Shown here piece by piece: positions 16,919 to 24,194 of a stretch of 64,000 bases of DNA. The stretch's first letter is position 1, and every line of letters begins with the position of its first letter. Source of the DNA: Vitreoscilla massiliensis (GTDB lineage: Bacteria; Pseudomonadota; Gammaproteobacteria; Burkholderiales; Neisseriaceae). A model generated the notes under the pieces. The model was not told the DNA's origin and ran no database searches. It saw only the letters and a list, made by a program, of their open reading frames with translations. The position numbers and the translations under genes were made by a program. The stretch is from the NCBI RefSeq assembly GCF_001457815.1, contig NZ_LN898220.1, forward strand, positions 310,001 through 374,000. Reading direction: 5' to 3'.

Positions 16919-17161
16919 ATGACACAAATCATTCCGACCCGTTTAATGGGCTTCCTTGATGCAGTACAGGCTGAGGCCATCAAAGGGCAACCATACCGCC
17001 AATTGCAGCACGCCAAGGCCGTGATTGAGGAGGCTTTGAGCTTGGGTATTGTCGATGTGTTTGACGACGGTGGCGTGGCTGTAATCGGCTTTACTGAGAT
17101 TGGGCATTTTCAGTATTGCCAGCAATGCACCATCAACCTTAGCCACGGCACAGCAGCTTAA
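16919..17161 (+). CDS. Small protein of unknown function
   Basis: 80 residues with AGGAGC 5 bases before the ATG. The sequence (MTQIIPTRLMGFLDAVQAEA, later FDDGGVAVIGFTEIG) shows no known domain. It is the last of the small coupled genes; a hairpin at 17170 separates it from the primase gene. Confidence 0.55.
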   Translation: MTQIIPTRLMGFLDAVQAEAIKGQPYRQLQHAKAVIEEALSLGIVDVFDDGGVAVIGFTEIGHFQYCQQCTINLSHGTAA

Positions 17162-17169
17162 GAAAAAGA

Positions 17170-17195
17170 AAAACCGCCTTGAGTAGAGGCGGTTT
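17170..17195 (-). terminator. Hairpin between the small genes and the primase, strongest as a leftward terminator
   Basis: AAACCGCCT/AGGCGGTTT stem with a 7-nt loop. On the reverse strand it is followed by TTTTTCTTTTTCTT; on the forward strand only by TTAATG. No leftward gene reads into it nearby, so it may block antisense transcription or partly attenuate the rightward operon. Confidence 0.5.
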
Positions 17196-17213
17196 AATGA
17201 TTGAGGCAATCAA

Positions 17214-18242
17214 ATGATTAATTACACTGAAATTATAGACCATGCCACAGGGCAGTGGGGCTACATTTTGCCCGCTTTGGGTGTGGGTGTTGAATATCTG
17301 ACGAACAAGCACAAGCCATGCCCTGCCTGCGGTGGCAAAGACCGCTTTCGATATGACGACAAACAAGGGCGCGGCACGTTTGTATGCGGGCAAATGGACG
17401 GTTTAGGCGGTGATGGTTTCGCTTTGGTACAGCACGTTTACCAATGTGATTTTAAAGAGGCTGTAAGGCTGGTTGCTGGCGTTTTGGGTATTACTGAGGG
17501 TGAGCCATTGCCTGAGCGCAAAACACCACCACAGCAGCCCCAACAACCACAAAAAGACCGCATCGAGGCATTGCAAGCGCTGTGGGCAGTAGCCGAGCAA
17601 AACCGAGGCCATGACTGCATTAAAACCTACTTACAAGGCCGTGGCTTGGATGTGGCCGCGATTGCGCCAATGGTGGCCGCTTTGGGCTTTGTTGAGGCTT
17701 TGGACTATTGGACACAAGACGATACAGGTAAGCCGCACCTTGTCGGTAAATTCCCTGCAATGGTTGCCAAGTTTGAGAGTGTGGACGGCACATTGACGGG
17801 CTTGCACCGCACCTATTTAAACGCAGACTGTACGGGCAAACTACAGCTTGCCGACCCATTTACAGGCCGCTTACTTGATGCCAAAAAGATGATGGCACGA
17901 TACCAAGGCAGCAATGCAGGCGCTGCCATACAACTATGCCCTGTGACCGATACGTTGGCCGTGTGCGAGGGCATCGAAAATGCAGCAGCGGTCTATCAGC
18001 AATCCGAATTGCCTGTGTGGGCGTGTGGCAGTGCTGGCGGTCTTGCTGCAATGGCGATTCCAAGCACCGCAAAGCAATTGTTTGTGTTTGCCGATACCGA
18101 TGCCAACCAAGCAGGCATTAAGGCCGCTAGGAGGCTGGAATCACGCGCAATCGCTCAGGGTGTTGATGTGCGGATATGGCAAAGCGGCGTTAATGGAATG
18201 GATGTGCTGGACGTTGTAACAGCAAGAAAGGCGGCGGCATGA
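17214..18242 (+). CDS. P4-type primase: zinc ribbon plus Toprim
   Basis: A 342-residue replication protein that should synthesise primers. The N-terminal primase zinc ribbon has C36 and C39 in CPACGGKDRFRY and C58 in GTFVCG. The C-terminal Toprim domain (about residues 245-330) has the catalytic Glu in VCEGIENA and the DTDANQAG metal-binding motif. In phage P4 these domains are joined to a helicase as the alpha protein; here the ATPase is a separate coupled gene (ATGA overlap at 18239). One host-type uptake word is embedded at 17860. It lies upstream of an origin-like region. Confidence 0.88.
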   Translation: MINYTEIIDHATGQWGYILPALGVGVEYLTNKHKPCPACGGKDRFRYDDKQGRGTFVCGQMDGLGGDGFALVQHVYQCDFKEAVRLVAGVLGITEGEPLPERKTPPQQPQQPQKDRIEALQALWAVAEQNRGHDCIKTYLQGRGLDVAAIAPMVAALGFVEALDYWTQDDTGKPHLVGKFPAMVAKFESVDGTLTGLHRTYLNADCTGKLQLADPFTGRLLDAKKMMARYQGSNAGAAIQLCPVTDTLAVCEGIENAAAVYQQSELPVWACGSAGGLAAMAIPSTAKQLFVFADTDANQAGIKAARRLESRAIAQGVDVRIWQSGVNGMDVLDVVTARKAAA

Positions 18243-20047
18243 ATCAAGCCCAAGAATTAGACAAGAGCGTCATTGATGTGAAACTGGCCGAGATAGTGAA
18301 TCTTGCCAAGCAGCCCGCTAATGAATTGAAACCATACATAGACCCGACACCAAGCGGCGTATTTTATGTGACCCGTGAGCAAGACAAAGACACAGGCGAA
18401 GTCAAAGAGAAGCGCACCCCGCTTTCAAGCTGCTTTAAGCACTGCGGCGGTGGTGTGGATGATGACGGCAACCACTATGCTGTGCTGGAAAAACCCGAGC
18501 ATTACGGCAAGCCAAGTAAAACGATCGTGCTGCCCTTGGGTGTGGTGGGTACAGGCCAAGGCTGGAGCGTGTTGCAAAACAATGGCGTGATGGTCAACTC
18601 ACCAAAGCAAGGCCGTGAAAAACTGGCAGACCACATTCAAAGAGAGGCGTTAAATATCAGCCATGCAATCACTACCAAGGGTGGTTGGCATCATGACGGT
18701 AAGGCTTACATTCTGCCCAGTGGCGAAGTATTAACCCACCAAGACGACTTAAACGTGATTTACAACGGCGACAAGAGCCAAGCCGAGGCATTCAAGGGCA
18801 AAGGTACGGTGCAATCATGGAACGATGCCATAGGCCGCTATTTGGCTGGCAACAGCCGTTTGTGCTTGGCGGTGGGTACTGCCCTAGCCGCACCCTTGCT
18901 TAAACTGCTTGGCATGGAAAGCGGCGGCTTTCATATCCATTCTGACAGTTCAGACGGCAAGACCACTGCGGCCAAAATCGCATTGTCAGTATGGGCGCAC
19001 CCACTCACAGCAAAAGCGTCTTGGAATGGTACGGGTTACGCTTTCACCAACTTGGCCAACAGTCGCAACGACAATTTCATGATGCTGGACGAAATCGGCG
19101 AAGCGACACAAAAAGCCGTGTGTGATGTGGCCTACAGCGTATTGAATGGCACAAGCAAAGCCCAAGGTGCGAAAGACGGCGGTAATCGAGCCATGAGTAT
19201 GTGGCGCACGCTGCTGTTTTCAACGGGTGAAAAGCCAATACGCTCTTACGTTGAGCGTGGTGGCAAATACCAGTGGCAAGCAGGACAGGAAACGCGTTTA
19301 CCGTCTATTCCTGCCAATGCGGGCAAAAGCTTGGGTGTGTTTGATACCGTCCACAGCTTTGACACTGGCAAGGCATTTGCCGACCACTTGAACCAAGCCA
19401 GTCTTGAGCATTACGGTACGGTGGGCGCGGCCTTTGTGGATGCACTGCTCAACAACCAAGAGGCCACCACAGCCACAGCAAGGCAGTACATGGACACATT
19501 CAAGGCCACCCTGCCCCCAATGGGCAACCAAGCAGGCCGAATCTCAGACCGCTTCGCTTTGGTGGTGTCTGCCCTGCAATTGGCGATTGATGCGGGATTG
19601 CTGCCACTGAGCCATGAAGAAGCAGCGCAGGCCGTTAAGCAATGTCTTGATGACTGGATAGTAAGAAGCGGCACGGGCAACTATGAAGAACGCAAGATAT
19701 TTGAATATGGCGCGGCTTTCTTTGAGCAATACGCATACAACCGCTTTGTGTCAGTGAACAAAGCCAGCAGCAACGAACACACGCCGCCAAACTTTGCAGG
19801 ATTGCGAGAAGAACGCGGGGAGCAAACGCCACTGTATTGGGTGCTGCCAAGTGTATTTGATGCTGAAATATGCCAAGACTTTGACCGCGCCAAAGTGGTG
19901 CAAGTGTATGAGGTGGCAGGCTGGCTACTCACACCACCAACAGGCCGTGACAAAACCAAAACCAAGACCTTTAACGGTGAGAAAAAGCGTTACTATGTTT
20001 TTATCGGCTCAGTACCGCCAATAGAGCAAGACGAAGAAACCGAATAA
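18239..20047 (+). CDS. DUF927 domain ATPase, putative replicative helicase
   Basis: 602 residues. The DUF927 core includes SHAITTKGGWHHDGKAYILP and a GGFHIHSDSSDGKTTAAKIA P-loop at about residues 229-248. A Walker B-like FMMLDEIGE lies near residue 280. It is coupled by ATGA to the primase gene, so together they make a split version of the P4 alpha primase-helicase. Expected role: unwinding at, or assembly on, the element origin just downstream. A weak terminator follows at 20062. Helicase function is inferred from the fold and gene order. Confidence 0.82.
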   Translation: MNQAQELDKSVIDVKLAEIVNLAKQPANELKPYIDPTPSGVFYVTREQDKDTGEVKEKRTPLSSCFKHCGGGVDDDGNHYAVLEKPEHYGKPSKTIVLPLGVVGTGQGWSVLQNNGVMVNSPKQGREKLADHIQREALNISHAITTKGGWHHDGKAYILPSGEVLTHQDDLNVIYNGDKSQAEAFKGKGTVQSWNDAIGRYLAGNSRLCLAVGTALAAPLLKLLGMESGGFHIHSDSSDGKTTAAKIALSVWAHPLTAKASWNGTGYAFTNLANSRNDNFMMLDEIGEATQKAVCDVAYSVLNGTSKAQGAKDGGNRAMSMWRTLLFSTGEKPIRSYVERGGKYQWQAGQETRLPSIPANAGKSLGVFDTVHSFDTGKAFADHLNQASLEHYGTVGAAFVDALLNNQEATTATARQYMDTFKATLPPMGNQAGRISDRFALVVSALQLAIDAGLLPLSHEEAAQAVKQCLDDWIVRSGTGNYEERKIFEYGAAFFEQYAYNRFVSVNKASSNEHTPPNFAGLREERGEQTPLYWVLPSVFDAEICQDFDRAKVVQVYEVAGWLLTPPTGRDKTKTKTFNGEKKRYYVFIGSVPPIEQDEETE

Positions 20048-20061
20048 GTGAAGCAATACAA

Positions 20062-20089
20062 GGCCGTCCGACAATGGGCGGTTTTTTGT
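20062..20089 (+). terminator. Terminator after the replication operon
   Basis: CCGTCC and GGGCGG form a 6-bp stem (one G-T pair) with a 6-nt loop, followed by TTTTTT. Confidence 0.7.
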
Positions 20090-20121
20090 TGCCCATCAAA
20101 ATACAGCAGCACATGCGCGTA

Positions 20122-20391
20122 AAAAACGTGCGTTCTTGTCGTTCTGTCGTTCCCTCTAGTATTAATGTTATTTATTTATTATATATTTCATATACTTATA
20201 TAAATTAAAATTGTGCTTATTGCTTTGGTGGTGTCGTTCTCTTGTCGTGCTCTTGTCGTTCTTTCATGGCTAGGGAACGCAAACGGAACGCACGAGAACG
20301 CAAATTTAAAATTATGTCGTTCTCTTGAAATCCTTTACTGGCAAGCATTACAGAGCCGAGCACGACAAGAACGACAAGAACGCACGTTTTT
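20122..20391. other. Candidate replication origin with iterons and AT-rich core
   Basis: A perfect 24-bp inverted repeat (20122-20145 and 20368-20391) encloses 222 bp. Copies of GTCGTTCT or near variants occur on the forward strand at 20138, 20146, 20233, 20244, 20255 and 20316, and on the reverse strand at 20359 and 20368. Between the left and middle clusters is an almost pure A/T stretch (about 20158-20213) suited to strand opening. This architecture matches iteron origins of plasmids and P4-like satellites. Confidence 0.65.
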
Positions 20392-20670
20392 ATTCATGTA
20401 TAGAGATAGCAGCGAGAATTGACCACATGGCAGCCTAATCAGGAAGTGCCCTATTACGGAAAATCCCTATTACGTATTTTCAGGATGTGGCTTTGTGGTG
20501 GTGTTGGTTGCTTGAGTTATCACGGACATCGTGACAACTGAGTGAATGATGTGGGGGTGGGTTAAAAGTCTTCAGATGCAAGTGTTCGACACCGCCCGTC
20601 TACCTTTGATGGCATGGCCGCGAAATGAAAACTTTTTTTGTTGGGCGGTTTAGGGGCATGTTTAGCGGTG

Positions 20671-20841
20671 TTGCGATAATCGAAACGCCTCAGCCGTTAC
20701 GAAAATCGTAATAACTCAACTGTTACGAAAAGCGTAATAGTTCAACTGTCATGGAAATCGTGACAATTCAACCGTGGTCAAAATGACCATTGTTTAACTA
20801 TGGCGGAAATCACCACGGTTCAGTTATGGTGGAAATCACCA
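20671..20841. repeat. Tandem 26-bp mini-hairpin array
   Basis: Seven units in strict 26-bp register: a 15-nt hairpin (5-bp stem, 5-nt loop) plus an 11-nt linker. Hairpins start at 20671 (degenerate), 20697, 20723, 20749, 20775, 20801 and 20827. Stems change from TTACG/CGTAA through TCATG/CGTGA and TGGTC/GACCA to TGGTG/CACCA, with both arms changing together. Loops stay AAAAT, AAAAG or GAAAT, and linkers stay close to TNNTTCAACTG. Confidence 0.85.
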
Positions 20842-21121
20842 CAACCAGCCATTAGGGCAAATTGCACCAATGGGCAAGCCAAAGCATAAGGCATGGTGAA
20901 TATCACCACACCTTAACCAATTGATTTAAAAGCAAAGCGCAAAAGTGCGTTTTGTAAGTCATTGTTTTTATAGAAAGCCTCAAAATTGAGTTTTGTGGAC
21001 GCAAGATATTGATTGAAAAGCAAAGATGAAAACTCAGCCGCCTCAAATTTGAGGGCGCAGGGTAAGTCAATCTGACGCACCCATGACAAAGGATGCCCCC
21101 AAAGTGACGCCCCCTTGAGTT

Positions 21122-21140
21122 TTCCTGTTTGAAACAGGAA
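21122..21140. repeat. Perfect 19-bp palindrome
   Basis: TTCCTGTTT and AAACAGGAA flank a single G. It is followed by a nested hairpin in which AAGGAT/ATCCTT encloses CCTCA/TGAGG. Confidence 0.7.
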
Positions 21141-21240
21141 TATTGCAAGGATGCCTCAGTTTGAGGGTATCCTTTGGTGGTGTGGTCAAATACCAATCAA
21201 AACGGTAATTAATAAAGCGGGGAAATCCCGTATTTAAACA

Positions 21241-21259
21241 AAGTGGGAAAATCCCACTT
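21241..21259. repeat. Hairpin with AAAAT loop
   Basis: AAGTGGG/CCCACTT, a 7-bp stem with the same AAAAT loop as the array. A related CGGG-GAAAT-CCCG hairpin is at 21218-21230, and TGGTG-AATAT-CACCA is at 20894-20908. Confidence 0.7.
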
Positions 21260-21303
21260 CGCAGCTAACTGTATCAAGCCCGTACTATCGTATTGAATCC
21301 ATA

Positions 21304-21328
21304 CCATAGTATCAAATTGATACTATGG
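21304..21328. repeat. Perfect 10-bp stem palindrome
   Basis: CCATAGTATC/GATACTATGG with an AAATT centre. Partial copies of its arm (TACTATCGTAT, GTATCAAGCC) lie on both sides, as at clustered operator sites. Confidence 0.65.
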
Positions 21329-22221
21329 CCGTATCAAGCCGCCAATTAGCCAAAATTAGTCACGCTGTAGCTAATTAGATGCTGCATTGTCATGGTGACA
21401 ACTCAGAAACGACAGAGGCTCATGCGCGCACGCACGCGCGAGGCTTATTTTCGGTTAGCGTTATTTCAAAGCTTGACGGGCGGTGTACATCATCGAAAAA
21501 GCCAAAACTTTCAATCCGCCCCCCTGCCTATGGCGGTATAGGCCGCCAAACGACCCACCCTAATGAATCCAAGGTATTTAACAGATTTGTTAAAAACTGG
21601 CCTTTGCTCACCAAATTCGGGAGACAAACGATAGTAAACTTTTCCCCAAATTCGGTGAAAATTGAGCGGCTACTAAATTTTTAGTAAGCGGCTTTTTACT
21701 GAAATCTTAGTAAAAATACCGAATCCCCTTTTTGCGAATCGGGAATATAGCAGCACAACCGCACTGCGCTTGCTTTGCGTTCGCACTGCGTTCGTATGTA
21801 ATCAATTGAAATACATAGCCAAACCATATTTGGATGGGTGGATTTGCCTCAGCCCAATTTTGGGCGCACGCAATATTTTTGTAAGTCCATAAAAAGACCG
21901 CCAACCCAAATTTGGGGCGGCTGATTTGATTTTTCTAAGTCCATAAAAGGACAGTCAACAAACAGCCCATTTAGCTAACAGCCAATCAGGAGGTTTGCAA
22001 ACAATGTTCTAAGGTAAATCAAGCACACCACCGCAACCAAAAGCGCAGCAATAGCGATTGCAAGCTCAAAAACAGCACACAGGGCGCGTTAATCATCAAA
22101 CCAAAACAAGATAAGGATTTAGGCAAAAGGCTGTTAAATCGCTTGTATGAGGCCGCATGAGCATTGAGAGCAATTAAGTAGCGTATAATAAAACTTAAAC
22201 TTCGCAATTGATTTGGGGTAA

Positions 22222-22875
22222 ATGAAAATGGCAAGGGGGGGACACTTAGCAGGGAAAGGCAAAAGCAAAACGACCGCATACAGGGAATTAAGCATTAGCA
22301 AGCTGACCAGGGATGGCTTATTAAAACCTAACATGCAATATAAACTAGAATGGAAACGGCGCGGCCGTGTAGTGGCAGCTATCACAATCACAACAACCGA
22401 GCAGGATAAAATTAAACTAGACTACCAAACCGCATTTGATGGGCAAGACAAACAAAGCCACAGTTATTTTGTTGGCCTGTGCTACACGCCTTGCCACTTG
22501 GGTGGTAAGCGTGCTTGGTTTAGATGCCCATCATGTCAAAAGCGCGTTGCTATGCTGTATGGGCGTACCGTATTTGCCTGCCGCAAGTGCTGTAACCTTG
22601 TTTACCCGTCCACCACTGAGAGCCATTTAGACCGCCAAACGCGCAAACTGGATAAGCTAAGAGAGCGTTTGCAGTGGCAAGCTGGCTTCTTGAATGGATA
22701 TGAGGGCAAGCCCAAGGGGATGCACTGGCGAACCTTTGAGGCTTTGAGGCGTGAGTATCGTTTGATTGAGTGCAAGACCTATCTAGAGATGAATAAAACC
22801 ATGCCGCTATTTGGCATCGATGCAATCCAATCGTTGAAAGATGAAATTGCAGAGATTAAGCAATGGCGATATTGA
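22222..22875 (+). CDS. Zinc-ribbon protein of unknown function
   Basis: 217 residues, basic. Two CxxC knuckles 18 residues apart (CPSC and CRKC, about residues 100-121) form a probable zinc ribbon. The flanks are rich in Arg/Lys (RQTRKLDKLRERLQWQ), suggesting nucleic-acid binding. GGGG precedes two ATGs; the second, at 22228, is better spaced, so the true start may be six bases later. The frame is solid and conserved-looking. It stands alone between the origin-like region and the tail genes, and no function is known to me. Confidence 0.65.
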   Translation: MKMARGGHLAGKGKSKTTAYRELSISKLTRDGLLKPNMQYKLEWKRRGRVVAAITITTTEQDKIKLDYQTAFDGQDKQSHSYFVGLCYTPCHLGGKRAWFRCPSCQKRVAMLYGRTVFACRKCCNLVYPSTTESHLDRQTRKLDKLRERLQWQAGFLNGYEGKPKGMHWRTFEALRREYRLIECKTYLEMNKTMPLFGIDAIQSLKDEIAEIKQWRY

Positions 22876-22887
22876 AGTCGAAATTTA

Positions 22888-23103
22888 TTAAGCTTTACGC
22901 AACAAATGGCATGGCTCTGATTTTATAGGCAGCGAATTAACCGCAATCATATACGGGTTTAAAAATACACGCCTATCATCAGCATCAAGCTTCATTATCA
23001 TTTCTAAGCAGATAGCTTTATTTTGTTCTGTCAGGCTAGAAATCATTTTCCATATCACTTCAACATTACTTTGAATTTTGTTTTTACCAATAATTAATCG
23101 CAT
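22888..23103 (-). CDS. Possible small protein
   Basis: 71 residues (MRLIIGKNKIQSNVEVIWKM at the start) on the reverse strand, AT-rich, predicted mostly helical. No ribosome binding site is evident and no family is recognised. It is kept because it fills an otherwise empty stretch and is antisense to nothing. Confidence 0.3.
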   Translation of the reverse strand: MRLIIGKNKIQSNVEVIWKMISSLTEQNKAICLEMIMKLDADDRRVFLNPYMIAVNSLPIKSEPCHLLRKA

Positions 23104-23704
23104 ATGACGAAATCTGACATTTAAACGTCGCGAATTGTATATAAACCAATTGGATAAATATAATTAATATTTGTAATTGGATAGGGCATTCAATTTATGA
23201 ATCTAATATTTATTAGCAAACTAACTTTGTTTTTAACCTTAAAAAATCTGACCCTGAAAAAACCTGACATTCATGTTGCCTTTTGTTGACATTGAAGCGG
23301 CCTCATTCCAATTTTCGGACATCTTAGGAATTTCAGCACACGTTAGAATTGAATTAATGCACATGCTAGAGAGCCGAATTAATGCACATCTTAGAGCTGT
23401 AATTTCGAGACATGCTAGGAAACGGGTATTTGCAGATTTTGCAGACTATAAAAAGAGTTATTACACATCTTTGGCGGCTGAATTTCCGTACTCGTAAAAG
23501 GTAATTTCGTGACATCTTAGGCGGTGGTGTTTTTAACGTGCGCTCAGTTTTGAGCTGACGCAAAATTATCCCATTTACATCATCAAAATCTGTCTTATTT
23601 CACCCACTCAACACCACCTAAAAACCCTGTGAAATCAACAGTTTCAGCCTATATTATGCTACAATATCGCTTGTATTTTCAATAAGATATAAGGGATTTA
23701 GAGC
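23104..23704. other. AT-rich gene-free region with a repeat array
   Basis: No credible gene. It contains a set of six 19-bp direct repeats (23310-23521) and, at 23230-23275, two short CTGAC-type words. An open frame of 74 codons at 23273 runs through the repeats and is not believed. Confidence 0.6.
23310..23521. repeat. Six imperfect 19-bp direct repeats
   Basis: Consensus AATTTCGNGACATCTTAGG, with variants. Copies start at 23310, 23329, 23352, 23377, 23401 and 23503. The first five are spaced 19 to 25 bp, roughly two helical turns, as for a regulator binding array. The sixth copy is about 180 bp before the tail chaperone-like gene. Confidence 0.65.
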
Positions 23705-24148
23705 ATGGCATTACTCACCAAAGAGCAGTTACTGGCTAAGGGCAAAATCAGCCCTGTACTGGTCAATATTAAATTTCCAAATGGCGAAGAAACTGACGTT
23801 TACATGCTGGATGGGCGCTCAGGTTTTGCAGCGTGTGCGGAAATGAAATTTATCCAAGAAATAGGCGCATACACGGACGACTATCAATTCATCAACAATC
23901 AAGCCAATGTCAATCAGGTTATGGCGTTCAGCATGATTCAATACCTTTGCAATGAACAGGGTGAGCCATTGTTTAAGCGTGAGGAACTGGACGGCTTACT
24001 TGAGTTGCCAGTGGAAATACTCACCACCTTTGGTGTAGCCATTCACAAACAGCACACCATCGAACGATACAAGAAAATCGAAGCCTCAGAAGATACCAAG
24101 TCTGACGAACAAAACACCACCAAGCAGCAAGACACAGCAAACGCATAA
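23705..24148 (+). CDS. Putative phage tail assembly chaperone
   Basis: 147 residues, acidic C-terminal tail (EASEDTKSDEQNTTKQQ). The body (LVNIKFPNGEETDVYMLDGR followed by a helical FSMIQYLCNEQGEPLFKREELDGLLELP) has the length, acidity and gene position of the chaperone found immediately upstream of tape-measure genes in siphophages. The assignment rests mainly on that position. I see no slippery site or second frameshifted product. A UUCG-loop hairpin follows at 24155. Confidence 0.5.
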   Translation: MALLTKEQLLAKGKISPVLVNIKFPNGEETDVYMLDGRSGFAACAEMKFIQEIGAYTDDYQFINNQANVNQVMAFSMIQYLCNEQGEPLFKREELDGLLELPVEILTTFGVAIHKQHTIERYKKIEASEDTKSDEQNTTKQQDTANA

Positions 24149-24154
24149 CAAGAT

Positions 24155-24173
24155 GGCAGCTTCGGCTGCCTTT
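24155..24173 (+). terminator. Hairpin with TTCG loop between the tail genes
   Basis: GGCAGC-TTCG-GCTGCC followed by TTTAGTATTT: a stable tetraloop stem with a weak T-run. It may lower transcription into the tape-measure gene or protect the upstream mRNA. Confidence 0.6.
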
Positions 24174-24194
24174 AGTATTTCAGGAGATGGATAG

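Larger units (their letters stand above)
20048..22221. other. 2.2-kb gene-free, repeat- and hairpin-rich replication region
   Basis: No convincing gene is visible. From left to right it contains iterons around an AT-rich core (20122-20391), the 26-bp mini-hairpin array (20671-20841), further isolated hairpins with AAAT-type loops (20894, 21218, 21241), unrelated perfect palindromes (21041, 21122, 21304), and a second set of hairpins and short direct repeats near 21660-21960. The position behind primase and helicase genes suggests replication control. Confidence 0.65.

Noticed and set aside
20213..20422. 69-codon frame in the iteron region
   Set aside because: It runs through the iterons and inverted repeat and has no ribosome binding site; the repeats explain the sequence better.
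20671..20841. The 26-bp periodic array as a CRISPR
   Set aside because: Linkers are nearly identical to each other and the hairpin stems vary: the reverse of repeats and unique spacers. The unit is also too short and no cas gene is near.
21379..21684. 101-codon frame in the gene-free part of the element
   Set aside because: Overlaps repeats, lacks a start site, and the product has no protein-like pattern.
23273..23497. 74-codon frame over the 19-bp repeats
   Set aside because: The coding potential is an artefact of the repeat array; no ribosome site is visible.
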